From NCBI RefSeq assembly GCF_009805585.1, contig NZ_VHIN01000022.1, forward strand, positions 62,001-126,000: DNA of 64,000 nt. Reading direction: 5' to 3'. Under the pieces are notes generated by a model. It was not told the DNA's origin and ran no database searches. It saw nothing but the letters and a program-made list of their open reading frames with translations. Source of the stretch: Glutamicibacter sp. JC586. GTDB taxonomy: Bacteria > Actinomycetota > Actinomycetes > Actinomycetales > Micrococcaceae. A program made the position numbers and the translations under genes. Shown here in pieces: positions 45,882 to 56,691 of the stretch; within the stretch, counting starts at the first letter, position 1, and each line of letters opens with the position of its first letter.

Positions 45882-47621
45882 TTACTGGATACTGCCCAGC
45901 GCGTCGGAACGACGTACCGCAGCCCCAACGTCAATACTGCCTGCGGTGAATACTCCGTCGCGATGGGCCGCTACGGCAGACTCCATTTTCATGGCTTCAA
46001 CCACGGCGACGGTTTGCCCCTTGGAAACGGTCTCACCGTCTTCGACTGCGAAGCGCACGAGATTGCCATCCATTGGGCTGAGTACGGAGGAAGCATCTTG
46101 CTCGGCAGTATCCTGGGTCTGAGCTGTCTGGGAGGAACCAGCACCCGATGGGTTGCGCAAGGCGTTGGTGAGAGCGGCGGGTAATCCGAGTTGGACCGCC
46201 TTGCCATCGAGCTCAATGGTGATCGTTTCCCGGCTGGTATCTTGCTGGTCAAGATCCATCTCATCGCTGGCCTCGACTTCATTGAGGAATTCGTCCTCAA
46301 TCCAGGTCGTGTAGACCTTCAGCTTTTCCCCATTAAAGTCTTCGTGGTCGATGACCGCACGGTGGAACGGTAGGACCGTCGGAACGCCGGCGATGGTGAT
46401 CTCCTCCAGAGCCAGGCGGGCTCGACGCAACGCCTGATTGCGGTCGGCTCCGTGCACAATGAGCTTGGCAATCATTGAGTCGTAGAACGGTGGAATGATT
46501 GAACCGCTGCGAACACCAGAATCGATACGCACCCCGGCGCCCGTGGGTGCCTCGAAGCGCTCTACGGTGCCTGGAGCTGGAAGGAATCCGCGGGCAGGGT
46601 CCTCGGCGTTGATACGGAATTCAAAGGCATGGCCCTGGGGAGTTGGGTCTTCGCTCAGTGATAGCGGCAGGCCATCAGCGATGCGGAACTGCTCTGCCAC
46701 CAAATCCACGCCGGCGGTTTCTTCGGTGATCGGGTGTTCCACCTGCAAACGGGTATTGACCTCCAAGAAGGAGATCAGACCATCGTGGGCAACCAGGTAC
46801 TCGACGGTGCCGGCGCCAACGTAGCCAGCTTCCTTGCAGATCGCCTTCGCCGATTCGTGGATGCGGGTTCGCTGCTCATCGCTGAGGAACGGCGCCGGTG
46901 CTTCCTCCACCAGCTTCTGGTGACGGCGCTGCAGCGAGCAATCACGGGTACCAACGACGACAACATTGCCGTGGGTATCAGCCAGAACCTGTGCCTCAAC
47001 ATGTCGTGGTTTGGAGAGGAAACGCTCCACGAAGCATTCACCGCGGCCAAAGGCCACGGTGGCCTCACGCGTGGCAGACTCGAAGGCCTCGGAGATCTCA
47101 TCGAGCGAATACGCGATTTTGATGCCGCGGCCGCCACCGCCAAAGGCAGCCTTGATAGCTACGGGCACACCATATTCCTCGGCAAAGGCACGAACCTCTG
47201 CAGCATTTTCGGCAGGACCATCGGTGCCTGGTGCCAATGGTGCCCCGGCACGAACGGCAATCTGACGAGCAGTGACCTTATTGCCCAGTTCCTCAATGGC
47301 CTGCGGCGAGGGGCCGATCCATTTCATCCCAGCGTCAATCACCGCCTGGGCAAAGTTGGCGTTCTCCGAAAGGAAACCATAGCCAGGGTGTACCGCGTCG
47401 GCCCCGCAGCGCTGGGCGATCTCAATGATCTTCTCGATATTCAAGTAGGTGTCAGCGCCGGTGGATCCATGCAGCGGGTATGCCTCGTCGGCACGCCGTA
47501 CGTGCAAGGCGTCGGCGTCTGGGTCCGAGTAAATTGCTGCGGAACTAATATTTGCATCAGTGGCCGCCCGGGCAATGCGAACTGCGATTTCGCCGCGGTT
47601 GGCGATCAGTACCTTTTTCAT
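45882..47621 (-). CDS. Biotin carboxylase with C-terminal biotin carrier domain
   Basis: A 579-residue fusion. Residues 1-450 are an acetyl-CoA-carboxylase-type biotin carboxylase: [19 protein letters not shown] at the start, ATP-grasp loop GGGGRGIK (about 162), and [14 protein letters not shown] (about 285). The last 75 residues are a biotinyl domain with VVEAMKMES, where the Lys carries biotin. The two parts are joined by a Gln/Thr/Asp-rich linker. No carboxyltransferase of the acyl-CoA type is adjacent; the neighbour upstream is the fused PxpB-PxpC protein, whose fold resembles the carboxyltransferase part of urea carboxylase. The gene lies 15 bp after pxpBC in one operon. Confidence 0.93.
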   Translation of the reverse strand: MKKVLIANRGEIAVRIARAATDANISSAAIYSDPDADALHVRRADEAYPLHGSTGADTYLNIEKIIEIAQRCGADAVHPGYGFLSENANFAQAVIDAGMKWIGPSPQAIEELGNKVTARQIAVRAGAPLAPGTDGPAENAAEVRAFAEEYGVPVAIKAAFGGGGRGIKIAYSLDEISEAFESATREATVAFGRGECFVERFLSKPRHVEAQVLADTHGNVVVVGTRDCSLQRRHQKLVEEAPAPFLSDEQRTRIHESAKAICKEAGYVGAGTVEYLVAHDGLISFLEVNTRLQVEHPITEETAGVDLVAEQFRIADGLPLSLSEDPTPQGHAFEFRINAEDPARGFLPAPGTVERFEAPTGAGVRIDSGVRSGSIIPPFYDSMIAKLIVHGADRNQALRRARLALEEITIAGVPTVLPFHRAVIDHEDFNGEKLKVYTTWIEDEFLNEVEASDEMDLDQQDTSRETITIELDGKAVQLGLPAALTNALRNPSGAGSSQTAQTQDTAEQDASSVLSPMDGNLVRFAVEDGETVSKGQTVAVVEAMKMESAVAAHRDGVFTAGSIDVGAAVRRSDALGSIQ

Positions 47622-47636
47622 GACAATCCTAAGAAG

Positions 47637-49235
47637 TTACTTGGCCGTCAAAGCGGCGGGGGACTGGAGGACAAAACGAATCTTGCTTCCCGGGGGAAGC
47701 TGCGCTGCAGCGCTGAGGTCTTCAGCGATCACCGTGGCGATCACCGGGTAGCCACCGGTGACCGGATGATCAGCGAGGAACAGCACAGGAAGGCCCGACG
47801 GTGGAACCTGCAAGGATCCTCTGGCGACGCCTTCACTGGCGAGCTCCCCGGAGAGCACACGCTGTAAGGGCTGCTGGTCGGTCGACAAGCGGATGCCTAC
47901 GCGGTTCGACTCGCTGGTGGCATTCCAGAGTTGTTCGGTCAGTTGTTGCACCCCGGATGGGCCAAACCACTCGGTGCGAGGTCCGGCGATCACCCTGAGC
48001 TGGTACACCCCCTGCTCATCGGGAACCGGTAGCGTGCTCGGCTGCGGATTGCCGACTATACGTCCGATGGCCGGCTGCTTGACCGGAATGACGGATCCGG
48101 AAACCAGTGGATCGGGGCCAACCCCAGAGAGTGTGTCGGTGGACAGGGAACCCAGAACCGGTGTGAGCGCAATGGTTCCACGCACCGCGAGGTAGCTGCG
48201 CAACCCCAGGCCGTCGGGCTCGATGCTCAGGCGCTCGCCGTTCAGTAGTGCAAAGGGAGCGTTGCTGGCGACCTGCCGTGGGGTGCGTAGCTGGTCATCC
48301 TCAGCCGGGGTAATCCACAGCTGCGCTTGCGCCCCGGTATGTGCCAAAACTTGGTCCCCGCTGGCTTCGAGGGTGATGCGGCTGCCCAGATTTTCAATGA
48401 CCGCCTGGCCTGCCGGGTTGCCGACAAGTCGATTGGCTTGGTGGAATGCGGCGGGGTCTGCCGCTCCGGCGACGCCGACTCCGAGGTTTCCGTAACCGAT
48501 GCGTCCGGCATCCTGGAGCAGGGACTGCAGCCCTGCATCGATGATTTTTAGGCCACCGCCAGGTGCCTGCGCTGGCGCTTCGTCTCGTGCGGCGGGCGCG
48601 TGGCTCACCGAAATTTTCTGGGTAGCCGGGATGAACTGCACAGTATCTTGTGGTCGGATCAACGCTGGATTTTCGCGCTGTAGATCCCACATTTGCAGAT
48701 CGGTATGCCCGATCAACTGCCAGCCACCGGGGGATTGGCGCGGATAAACAGCCGAGTATTCGCCGGCTAGGGCCACTGCTCCGGCGGGCACTTTGGTGCG
48801 CGGGGAGTTTCGGCGTGGGACATTCAAGACGTGGTTTTCGCCGAGCAGATAGGCGAAGCCGGGAGCGAATCCGCCAAATACTGCCCGCCATTTCTGGCTT
48901 GTATGGGCATTGATGACTGCTTCGGTGCTCAGTCCGGTCAGCTCGGCGACTGACGTCAGATCCTCACCACCATAATGAACCGGTACCTCGACCAGCTTGC
49001 CCGCGTTCTGCACTGCAGAAGTGACTTCAAGTTCTGGCAATGCCGTCAGGGCTCGTTCGGCGCTCTGCGGCGAATCGAACTTCAGTAATACTGTCTGGGC
49101 AGCGGCCAAGAGATCGCGTTGTCCGGACAGGGGAGCAGATTCCAAAGCGGCATTGAGCGCAAGGACGGCATCGAGTGAGTCTAGGTCGACGAGCAGATCA
49201 TTGGATCCAGCCCGGTGGATAGCGCGGATGCTCAC
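47637..49235 (-). CDS. 5-oxoprolinase subunits B and C, fused
   Basis: A 532-residue fusion of PxpB (KipI, AHS1 domain, residues 1-205) and PxpC (KipA, AHS2 domain, about 225-530). Marks of PxpB are [33 protein letters not shown] and SPGGWQLIG; of Pxp[20 protein letters not shown] and [15 protein letters not shown]. With PxpA it opens 5-oxo-L-proline to glutamate at the cost of ATP in the cytoplasm. In many bacteria the subunits are separate. Its ATG region overlaps the pxpA stop by 4 bp. Confidence 0.92.
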   Translation of the reverse strand: MSIRAIHRAGSNDLLVDLDSLDAVLALNAALESAPLSGQRDLLAAAQTVLLKFDSPQSAERALTALPELEVTSAVQNAGKLVEVPVHYGGEDLTSVAELTGLSTEAVINAHTSQKWRAVFGGFAPGFAYLLGENHVLNVPRRNSPRTKVPAGAVALAGEYSAVYPRQSPGGWQLIGHTDLQMWDLQRENPALIRPQDTVQFIPATQKISVSHAPAARDEAPAQAPGGGLKIIDAGLQSLLQDAGRIGYGNLGVGVAGAADPAAFHQANRLVGNPAGQAVIENLGSRITLEASGDQVLAHTGAQAQLWITPAEDDQLRTPRQVASNAPFALLNGERLSIEPDGLGLRSYLAVRGTIALTPVLGSLSTDTLSGVGPDPLVSGSVIPVKQPAIGRIVGNPQPSTLPVPDEQGVYQLRVIAGPRTEWFGPSGVQQLTEQLWNATSESNRVGIRLSTDQQPLQRVLSGELASEGVARGSLQVPPSGLPVLFLADHPVTGGYPVIATVIAEDLSAAAQLPPGSKIRFVLQSPAALTAK

Positions 49236-49990
49236 GCGAAGCTCCGGATCTGTACTCCGGCGTTTTCTAATCCGGCGCGGACAGCACGAGCCATGGCCAC
49301 TGCTCCTGCGGTGTCTCCGTGAAGGCAGATGCTTTCGGCTGGCATGGTGATTGTGCTGCCATCGACAGCAACGATGGTTCCTTCGGTGGCCAGACGGATC
49401 ATATTTTGGGTGACCGCTTCGGGGTCATGCAGTACCGCGTTGGCTTCGCGGCGGGAGACCAAGGTGCCATCTGGGTTGTAATTGCGGTCGGCAAAAGCTT
49501 CGGCAACGCCGCGTAGCCCGGCGGCCTCAGCCTTCTGTAGGGCGAGCGATCCAGGCAGGAGCAACACCGGAAGGTCCGTGCCGAAAGCCTTGATGGCATC
49601 GATGACCGCTTGGGCATGTACCTCGTGGTGCACGATCGTGTTGTAGAGGGCGCCGTGGGGCTTGACGTACTTGATTTCTGCGCCGGCGCTGCGAGCTAGA
49701 GCCTGCAAGGCACCGAGTTGGTACAGGACGTCGTCGGCGAGCTCGGTCGCCGAGCAGTCCAGGAAGCGACGGCCGAAGCCGGCCAAATCCCGGTATCCTA
49801 CGTGCGCTCCGATGGTGACGTTAGCACTGACGGCATCGCGGCAGGTTTGTGCGATGGTGCTTGGGTCTCCGGCATGGAAACCGCAAGCGATATTTGCAGA
49901 GGAGACGGAGGTGAAGATGGCGGCGTCATCGCCCATTTTCCAGTTGCCGAATGATTCGCCTACGTCGGAATTCAGGTCTATGAATGGCAT
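49232..49990 (-). CDS. pxpA: 5-oxoprolinase subunit A, LamB/YcsF family
   Basis: A 252-residue member of the LamB/YcsF family, the A subunit of the ATP-dependent 5-oxoprolinase. It begins with [19 protein letters not shown] and contains [39 protein letters not shown] and CLHGDT, all family hallmarks. It is the first gene of the minus-strand arm and lies 109 bp after the formyltetrahydrofolate ligase gene, in a gap that holds a TTGTTCAACAA operator. Length is normal. Confidence 0.95.
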   Translation of the reverse strand: MPFIDLNSDVGESFGNWKMGDDAAIFTSVSSANIACGFHAGDPSTIAQTCRDAVSANVTIGAHVGYRDLAGFGRRFLDCSATELADDVLYQLGALQALARSAGAEIKYVKPHGALYNTIVHHEVHAQAVIDAIKAFGTDLPVLLLPGSLALQKAEAAGLRGVAEAFADRNYNPDGTLVSRREANAVLHDPEAVTQNMIRLATEGTIVAVDGSTITMPAESICLHGDTAGAVAMARAVRAGLENAGVQIRSFA

Positions 49991-50045
49991 TGTGATCCCC
50001 GTCTCGTGAACATGTCTTGGTAAAAGAATGCCCTACTTTCGATAA

Positions 50046-50056
50046 TTGTTCAACAA
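50046..50056 (-). promoter_or_regulatory. GntR/FadR-type operator before pxpA
   Basis: TTGTTCAACAA, extended to ATTGTTCAACAAT (50045-50057), lies 55 bp before the pxpA ATG. It is identical to both sites before ycsG, so one GntR regulator can control both arms of the cluster. Confidence 0.8.
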
Positions 50057-50099
50057 TCTGAGAAAGGTTTCGAAAAATTCAACGCGCTACTGGGGATGT

Positions 50100-51785
50100 T
50101 TAAGACAGGCCTACTGCTTTCCCCTGACCGTCAACACCCATGCGCAGGGCAGCCGGCACCTTGGGTAGCCCCGGCATCGTAGTTAATGCTCCGGTGATGG
50201 CAACAATGAAGCCCGCGCCGGTTTTGGGAATCAATTCGCGGATCTGCAGTCTGAATCCTTGCGGGGTGCCGAGCAGCTGAGGATCATCGGAGAAGGAATA
50301 CTGCGTTTTCGCTATGCAGACCGGCAATCGATCCCAGCCGTTGGCATGGATCTGCTCCAGCATTCGCTGCGCCTTAACCGAGTACTCGACGCCTTCGCCA
50401 CCGTAGATTTCTTGCGTCAAGGTCAGAATTTTCTCTTCTACACTTTGATCGAGGTCGTACAGGTGCTTGAAATCTGCAGGGGACTGGATGGCCCGCACTA
50501 CTGCCTCGGCCAGTGCGCCGGCCCCTGCGCCACCCTGACCCCAGACATCGGCCACCGCACAGGCAATTGCATTCTCGGCCGCCCAGTCGGCGACGACCTT
50601 GAGCTCAGCCTGTGTGTCCTTGCTGAATTGGTTGATGCCAATGACCGGTGGGATGCCGAACTTCTTGATGATGGAGACATGGCGAGCGAGGTTGGGCAAT
50701 CCGGCGCGCACGGCGTCGATGTTCTCGGCGCCGAGCTCTTCTTTGGCAACTCCACCATGCATTTTTAAGGCACGAATGGTCGCGGTGATCACCACGGCGC
50801 TCGGGGCGCAATCGGCATATCGAGCCTTGATGTCCATGAACTTCTCGGCCCCAAGATCGGTGCCGAAGCCTGCCTCGGTCACCACAATGTCCGCCAGAGA
50901 TCGAGCAGTGTTGGTGGCGATAGCCGAATTGCACCCGTGGGCAATGTTGGCGAAGGGCCCACCATGAATGAACGCTGGGGTGCCGGCGATGCTCTGTACA
51001 AGATTCGGTTTGATCGCGTCCTTGAGCAGCAACGTCAAGGCTCCAGCTGCGCCTAAGTCATCGACGGTCACCGGTTTCATCTCATATGTATAGCCGACGG
51101 TCATGCGGCCAAGCCGTGCGCGCAAATCTTCAAGACCGGTGGCTAGGCAGAAGACTGCCATGACTTCAGAGGCTGCGGTAATCTCGAATCCGGTCTCGCG
51201 CGGGACGCCATCTGTTGGCCCGCCCAGTCCGATCACCACGGTGCGCAAGGCGCGATCATTCATATCCAGGACGCGCTTGAAGGTGATGCGTTGCGGGTCG
51301 AGGCCCAATTGGTTTCCGTGGTGCAGGTGGTTATCGACCAGCGCCATCAGCAGGTTGTTGGCGCTGGTGATGGCGTGGAAGTCCCCGGTGAAATGCAGAT
51401 TGATTTCATCCATCGGCAGCACCTGCGACTGGCCTCCGCCGGTGGCCCCGCCCTTCATGCCGAAGCTCGGGCCCACCGAAGGCTCACGCAGGGCGATCAT
51501 GGTTTTTGCCCCGGTTGCTGCCAAGGCATCGGCCAAGCCGACCACCATGGTAGTTTTCCCCTCACCGGCAGGAGTCGGAGACATTCCGCTGACCAGGACT
51601 ACCTGTCCGCGGCGTGCCCTATTTCCCGTGAGTAACGAGAGATCGACCTTGGCCTTGTAGCGTCCGTAGGGTTCCACTGCCTCGTGTTCAATCCCTGCAT
51701 TCGCGGCAATGTCTGCGATGGGCTTGAGCACCGTTCGTGAAGCGATCGCTAGATCACTCATGTCGGCTTCTGGCGTCGTTGCCAT
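50100..51785 (-). CDS. fhs: Formate-tetrahydrofolate ligase
   Basis: A 561-residue enzyme that makes 10-formyl-THF from formate, THF and ATP, the one-carbon donor for PurN and PurH. The ATP loop TPAGEGKTT lies near residue 71, with GPSFGMKGGATGGGQSQVLPMDEINLHFTGD near 105 split over two family motifs, and EAGFGTDLGAEKFMDIK near 290. Length is typical. The start has AGAGGA 9 nt upstream. It is followed by the pxp operon after an operator-bearing gap, so it is probably a separate unit. Confidence 0.96.
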   Translation of the reverse strand: MATTPEADMSDLAIASRTVLKPIADIAANAGIEHEAVEPYGRYKAKVDLSLLTGNRARRGQVVLVSGMSPTPAGEGKTTMVVGLADALAATGAKTMIALREPSVGPSFGMKGGATGGGQSQVLPMDEINLHFTGDFHAITSANNLLMALVDNHLHHGNQLGLDPQRITFKRVLDMNDRALRTVVIGLGGPTDGVPRETGFEITAASEVMAVFCLATGLEDLRARLGRMTVGYTYEMKPVTVDDLGAAGALTLLLKDAIKPNLVQSIAGTPAFIHGGPFANIAHGCNSAIATNTARSLADIVVTEAGFGTDLGAEKFMDIKARYADCAPSAVVITATIRALKMHGGVAKEELGAENIDAVRAGLPNLARHVSIIKKFGIPPVIGINQFSKDTQAELKVVADWAAENAIACAVADVWGQGGAGAGALAEAVVRAIQSPADFKHLYDLDQSVEEKILTLTQEIYGGEGVEYSVKAQRMLEQIHANGWDRLPVCIAKTQYSFSDDPQLLGTPQGFRLQIRELIPKTGAGFIVAITGALTTMPGLPKVPAALRMGVDGQGKAVGLS

Positions 51786-51942
51786 GCTGCGTCCTCTCTG
51801 CTGACCCGGAGAATCCGGAATGCGAGGAAGACCAAGGTCAGTGGTAGTCCCCGATGTGCCTTCAAGCTACCACCAGAGGTTCCACCGCCCGAGCAACGTG
51901 GCCCGCACTTCGCACCACGAAATGCTCAAGCCCCACCGATTC

Positions 51943-53409
51943 CTATCGACGCTGTGCTGGAGCAGAGCCCTTGATGCACACAGCGAAGACGATCCCTATC
52001 GTTGCCAGCACTGCACCGATGATGAACGCGATATGAGCGCCCGAGAACAGGGCCTGCGCAGGGTCAGTACCGGCGTCAATTTTCGCCTTCGAGATCACAG
52101 ACATCACCGTGACGAAAATGGTGGTGCCGATGGCTCCGCCTAATTGCTGTCCAGTGTTGAAAATGGCAGAACCGTGGCCGAAGAGCCGCGGATCCAGGGT
52201 CGCCATGGCCGAGGACATCAACCCGGTCATCAGCAGTGCCAGACCGATGGAGAAGATGATATGGGTGATCATGAACATCCACAATTGCGTTTCCGCGTTG
52301 ATCAGCGTGTAAAGCCACTGGCCGGCGGCGAGCATGATGGCACCTGGGATCAGGACTGGACGTGGACCGTGCTTGTCATAGATGCGGCCGAAAATGGGAG
52401 AGGCAATCGCCTGCGCAACACCGCCAGGAAGCAGCATCATGCCGATCTTCAAAGAATCGATCCCCTTGCCTGATTCCAGCAGCAACGGAACGATCATCAA
52501 CGAGCCGAGCAGGGTGCCAAAGGCGATCATGATCATGATGATCGCAAAGGTGAACCCTCGGGAGCTGAAGGCGGAGAGGTTCAGTAGTTCGCGGACCTGA
52601 CCGGTCAGCTTTAGCTGTCGCTTGATGAAAATCGCTAGCGAAACCAAGCCAATGACAAAGCTGAGAATCGTCAGTGCCGGGTTGGTCGAGGCGTGCTCGA
52701 TGCTGGAAATGGCGTACACCAAGAAACCAAAAGCCAGTGCGGAGAGGACAACTGACAAGCCGTCCACTCGAATGTTGCGCGCATTAGATGGAACCTTGAA
52801 GAAAATGATTCCCAAGATCAGCACTACCGCAGCGATGGGGAGCATCATCGCAAAGATGTAGTGCCATCCCAGGGCGTGCACTACGGCGCCTGAAACGGTG
52901 GGGCCGATCGCAGGACCCACGCCAATGACGATGGAGTTTAAACCCATGATGGTGCCGCGCAGGTGGACCGGTACCAACGTGAGGGTAGTGGTCATGAGCA
53001 ACGGCAAGATGATGGCCGTGCCCAGCGCCTGGATGATGCGGGCTAAGAGCAAGAAGGCAAAACTCGGGGCAATGACCGCGATGACTGTACCCACCAAGAA
53101 GCTGATGATGGCAAACATGAACAGCGAACGGTGGTTGAACCGCTGTAGCAAAAAGCCGGTCGTTGGGATAACCACTGACATGGTGAGCAGGAAGCCGGTG
53201 GTGAGCCACTGGCCGGTCGCTGCGGTGATATTCATATCAGCCATGATTCCTGGCAGTGCCACCGTCAACACTGTTTCATTCAGAATCATCATGAAAGCTG
53301 CCAACGCGAGCGCGGCAATAATGCCGGTGAGCGCCTTGGTGCTCAACGCTGCTTGAGCGGACTGTGGGGGTGAAGCTTGGGGCTCAGTTTTTGTAGGTTC
53401 TGACGTCAC
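51943..53409 (-). CDS. MFS drug efflux transporter, DHA2 family
   Basis: A 488-residue multidrug exporter of the DHA2 (EmrB/QacA) family with about 14 membrane helices. Motif features include LNETVLTVALPGIMADMNI in helix 1, TTGFLLTMSVVIPTTGFLLQRF (helix 2), and RIIQALGTAIILPLLMT; the motif C-like GPAIGPTVSGAVVHALGWHYIF is clear. A divergent TetR gene and two TGTCA-N5-TGACA palindromes lie upstream, the classical layout for an inducible efflux pump. Confidence 0.92.
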   Translation of the reverse strand: MTSEPTKTEPQASPPQSAQAALSTKALTGIIAALALAAFMMILNETVLTVALPGIMADMNITAATGQWLTTGFLLTMSVVIPTTGFLLQRFNHRSLFMFAIISFLVGTVIAVIAPSFAFLLLARIIQALGTAIILPLLMTTTLTLVPVHLRGTIMGLNSIVIGVGPAIGPTVSGAVVHALGWHYIFAMMLPIAAVVLILGIIFFKVPSNARNIRVDGLSVVLSALAFGFLVYAISSIEHASTNPALTILSFVIGLVSLAIFIKRQLKLTGQVRELLNLSAFSSRGFTFAIIMIMIAFGTLLGSLMIVPLLLESGKGIDSLKIGMMLLPGGVAQAIASPIFGRIYDKHGPRPVLIPGAIMLAAGQWLYTLINAETQLWMFMITHIIFSIGLALLMTGLMSSAMATLDPRLFGHGSAIFNTGQQLGGAIGTTIFVTVMSVISKAKIDAGTDPAQALFSGAHIAFIIGAVLATIGIVFAVCIKGSAPAQRR

Positions 53410-53444
53410 TTTTTCTCTTTCTGGGAATCTTCAACTGTCAAATA

Positions 53445-53494
53445 GTGTCATAGAGTGACACAATTTCGTGAGGAAAAGTGTCAGAGTGTGACAG
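53445..53494. promoter_or_regulatory. Two TetR operator-like palindromes
   Basis: GTGTCA-TAGAG-TGACAC (53445-53461) and TGTCA-GAGTG-TGACA (53479-53493) share the TGTCA-N5-TGACA frame and lie between the divergent DHA2 pump and TetR genes, overlapping the expected promoters. They are the likely sites of the adjacent TetR repressor. Confidence 0.75.
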
Positions 53495-53556
53495 GAAACT
53501 AGTTTTCTTCCGGCTTATGAGACGATCGCTAGAGGTTAACAGGTATGGAGGAATGC

Positions 53557-54156
53557 ATGGGGATTCGAGATGAGCGCAAGGCTGAGACCTCGCGCAAGAT
53601 TCAAGCAGCTGCATTGGACCTTGTTGAAGAGTTCGGTTTGGAAGCCACGACCGTTTCACGAATTGCGCAGCAAGTGGGCATCTCGGATCGCACGTTTTTC
53701 CGCTATTTTGATTCCAAAGAATCAGCCATCGTCCCTGGGCAGAGCGAGCTGGTTACCGCGTTGACGGGCCTTGAACTTGCCGCGGGCGCTACTCCGGCAT
53801 CGATCTTCCAAGCTCTGTTGCAAGTGTGCAGGGATCATTTTTCTGCCGAAATTGAACAGCATGAATTCCGTCGCGTGACGCGCCTGATGGTCTCTGTCCC
53901 TAAGCTGCTGTTAATCGCGACCAGTAGGGAACAGGAGCTAGTTGTTGAGCTGAGTCGGTCGCTGGTCGACCGGGGTTTGGTTACACAAATGCAGGCGTTA
54001 TTGATTGCTGAGATGGTCGCGTCCAGCTGGCGCGTCGCTTGGCAGTGTTTCACTCAAGCTGAAAGATCTGGAACTAGCGCTGTGCCTTCCGAATTCTTTG
54101 AGCAGGCGGTCAAAGAGATGGTGCAAATTTCCTCCACTGGCCTAGCGCTTTCCTGA
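53557..54156 (+). CDS. TetR family transcriptional regulator
   Basis: A 199-residue repressor with an N-terminal helix-turn-helix (about 7-52: SRKIQAAALDLVEEFGLEATTVSRIAQQVGISDRTFFRYF in two helices and a turn). The start at 53557 is chosen because GGAGGA (53547-53552) precedes it by 4 nt; the ATG at 53545 overlaps that site. It is divergent from the DHA2 exporter and should repress it through the TGTCA-N5-TGACA sites. The effector is unknown. Confidence 0.9.
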   Translation: MGIRDERKAETSRKIQAAALDLVEEFGLEATTVSRIAQQVGISDRTFFRYFDSKESAIVPGQSELVTALTGLELAAGATPASIFQALLQVCRDHFSAEIEQHEFRRVTRLMVSVPKLLLIATSREQELVVELSRSLVDRGLVTQMQALLIAEMVASSWRVAWQCFTQAERSGTSAVPSEFFEQAVKEMVQISSTGLALS

Positions 54157-54375
54157 GTAGCGCCGGAAGCAGCATTGAGTTATGGGAGATTAACTTAAAT
54201 GTGACAAAGTGCTCCCATGCTATTCATCCCGGTATTTCGGGGCAAAAATGAGATTCCCAAAGGTCATTCGCACCCCGTGGAAGTGTGGTGCAGAGCAAAA
54301 TCGGGTAGATTTGGAACGTTGAGTTCCGGGCGGTTAACCCCGCTTCCGCACGACGTTCAGGGAGACGCCAAACCT

Positions 54376-56598
54376 ATGGCAAAGATTATTTACACCCATA
54401 CCGACGAAGCGCCAATGTTGGCGACCCACTCGTTCCTGCCAATCGTTGAAGCTTTCGCTTCGACCGCAGGCGTGGAACTGGAGACCCGCGATATCTCGCT
54501 GGCAGGCCGCGTTATCGCTACCTTCCCTGACTATGTCACCGAAGAACAGCGCATTTCCGACGCACTGGCCGAACTTGGCGATCTAGCCAAGTCCCCAGAA
54601 GCTAACATCATCAAGCTGCCAAACATCTCGGCATCCATTCCTCAGCTCAAGGCTGTTATCGCTGAGTTGCAGGCCGCCGGTTACGCATTGCCTGACTACC
54701 CGGACAATCCTTCCTCCGATGAAGAGACCGACGTCCGCGCACGTTACGACAAGATCAAGGGTTCTGCAGTGAACCCAGTGCTGCGTGAAGGTAACTCTGA
54801 CCGCCGTGCACCACTGAGCGTAAAGAACTACGCTCGCAAGTACCCACACTCCATGGGTGCATGGACCGCTGACTCGAAGACCAACGTCGCCACCATGGGT
54901 GTTGACGACTTCGCTTCGAATGAGAAGTCCGTTGTCATCGACGCAGACAAGAAGATCTCCATCCGCTTCGTTGGCGAAGATGGCGAAGTTAAGGTTCTGA
55001 AGAAGCCATTCGACGTTCTCAAGGACGAAGTCATCGATGGCACCGTGATGCACGTAGCTGCACTTTCGGAGTTCCTCAAGGCTTCGGTTGCTCGCGCCAA
55101 GGAAGAGGGCGTGCTCTTCTCAGCACACCTGAAGGCCACCATGATGAAGGTTTCTGACCCAATCATCTTCGGTCACGTGGTGAAGGCTTACTTCTCCGAA
55201 CTGTTTGACACCTACGGCGACGAGCTGGCAGCAGCCGGCTTGAACCCAAACAACGGTCTTGCAGCAATCCTCGGCGGCTTGGATGAACTCTCTGACGAGG
55301 TTCGCGCCGGTGTTGAGAAGCTGATCGCTAAGGGCCTTGAAGAAGGTCCAGCAGTTGCCATGGTCGATTCCGACAAGGGCATCACCAACCTGCACGTCCC
55401 ATCGGACGTTATTGTTGACGCTTCCATGCCAGCCATGATCCGTCTGGGCGGCAAGATGTGGGATGCCAAGGGCAACACCGCAGACACCTTGGCTGTTCTG
55501 CCAGATTCCTCCTACGCAGGCATCTACCAGGTTGTTATCGATGACTGCCGTGCCAACGGCGCCTACGATCCAACCACCATGGGTACCGTGCCAAACGTTG
55601 GTCTGATGGCTCAGAAGGCTGAAGAATACGGTTCCCACGACAAGACCTTCGAATTGGCTGCTAACGGCCACGTTCAGATTGTTGATGAGAACGACACCGT
55701 TCTGATTGAACACCAGGTCTTCGCCGGTGACATCTGGCGTGCATGCCAGACCAAGGACGTTGCCATTCGCGACTGGGTCAAGCTGGCCGTAAACCGCTCC
55801 CGTGCCTCCCAGACCCCTGCTGTGTTCTGGTTGGACGAGAAGCGCGCACACGACGCCGTGCTGATCACCAAGGTCAACGAGTACCTCAAGGAACTGGACA
55901 CCGATGGCCTGACCATCGAAATCCTGTCCCCAGTTGAGGCAACCCAGTACTCCATCGATCGAATCCGCAAGGGCGAGGACACCATCTCGGTGACTGGTAA
56001 CGTACTGCGTGACTACCTGACCGACCTGTTCCCAATTCTGGAACTGGGCACCTCGGCAAAGATGCTTTCGATTGTTCCACTGCTGGCTGGTGGCGGACTA
56101 TTCGAGACCGGTGCCGGTGGATCCGCTCCAAAGCACGTGCAGCAGCTGATCAGCGAAAACCACCTGCGTTGGGATTCGCTGGGCGAATTCCTGGCACTGG
56201 CAGCTTCCTTCGAGCACTTGGCCGTGAACAACGACAACGCTCGCGCTCAGGTTCTGGCAGACACCCTGGATGCCGCAACCGGCACCTTCCTGCTGGAAGA
56301 CAAGTCGCCTAAGCGCAAGGTAGGCGAACTGGATAACCGTGGCAGCCACTTCTACCTGGCCAAGTTCTGGGCAGAGGAATTGGCTAAGCAGGATAAGGAT
56401 GCTCAGCTTGCTGAGGCCTTCTCCGCTGTTGCCAAGGCACTGGGCGAGAACGAGGAAGCTATCGTTTCCGAGCTTGCCGAGGTTCAGGGTCAGGCTGTGG
56501 ATATCGCTGGTTACTACCGTCCAGACGAAGCCAAGGCTTCGGCTGTCATGCGCCCAAGCGCAACGCTGAACAAAGCTCTGGAACTGCTGACCAAGTAG
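54376..56598 (+). CDS. icd: NADP-dependent isocitrate dehydrogenase, monomeric type
   Basis: A 740-residue monomeric NADP-IDH of the TCA cycle, oxidising isocitrate to 2-oxoglutarate. The start [22 protein letters not shown] is the family N-terminus; a GGGAGACG site lies 9 nt before it. Substrate-site motifs include [23 protein letters not shown]-like sequence, and [14 protein letters not shown]; the C-terminus is a long helical part. An in-frame reading up to 54217 adds unconserved residues and is rejected. Codon use is very biased, as expected for a highly expressed gene. A strong terminator follows. Confidence 0.97.
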   Translation: MAKIIYTHTDEAPMLATHSFLPIVEAFASTAGVELETRDISLAGRVIATFPDYVTEEQRISDALAELGDLAKSPEANIIKLPNISASIPQLKAVIAELQAAGYALPDYPDNPSSDEETDVRARYDKIKGSAVNPVLREGNSDRRAPLSVKNYARKYPHSMGAWTADSKTNVATMGVDDFASNEKSVVIDADKKISIRFVGEDGEVKVLKKPFDVLKDEVIDGTVMHVAALSEFLKASVARAKEEGVLFSAHLKATMMKVSDPIIFGHVVKAYFSELFDTYGDELAAAGLNPNNGLAAILGGLDELSDEVRAGVEKLIAKGLEEGPAVAMVDSDKGITNLHVPSDVIVDASMPAMIRLGGKMWDAKGNTADTLAVLPDSSYAGIYQVVIDDCRANGAYDPTTMGTVPNVGLMAQKAEEYGSHDKTFELAANGHVQIVDENDTVLIEHQVFAGDIWRACQTKDVAIRDWVKLAVNRSRASQTPAVFWLDEKRAHDAVLITKVNEYLKELDTDGLTIEILSPVEATQYSIDRIRKGEDTISVTGNVLRDYLTDLFPILELGTSAKMLSIVPLLAGGGLFETGAGGSAPKHVQQLISENHLRWDSLGEFLALAASFEHLAVNNDNARAQVLADTLDAATGTFLLEDKSPKRKVGELDNRGSHFYLAKFWAEELAKQDKDAQLAEAFSAVAKALGENEEAIVSELAEVQGQAVDIAGYYRPDEAKASAVMRPSATLNKALELLTK

Positions 56599-56616
56599 TC
56601 TTCCCGGATAGCTAAG

Positions 56617-56656
56617 CCGCTGGCCCCAATCCTCAAGGATTGGGGCCAGCGGTTTA
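56617..56656 (+). terminator. Intrinsic terminator of icd
   Basis: A perfect 16-bp stem (56617-56632 with 56637-56652, core CTGGCCCCAATCC) with a TCAA loop and a TTTA tail. It may also end the convergent gene at 56692. Confidence 0.9.
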
Positions 56657-56691
56657 ACATGCCAGGAAATTGACCGGTTCGCCAAATGGGG

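Noticed and set aside
46734-47867. 377-codon plus-strand reading
   Set aside because: It lies fully opposite the clear biotin carboxylase gene, has no family features and is a shadow of its codon pattern.
54217-54375. N-terminal extension of isocitrate dehydrogenase
   Set aside because: The family N-terminus is at 54376 with a ribosome site; the extension is untranslated leader.
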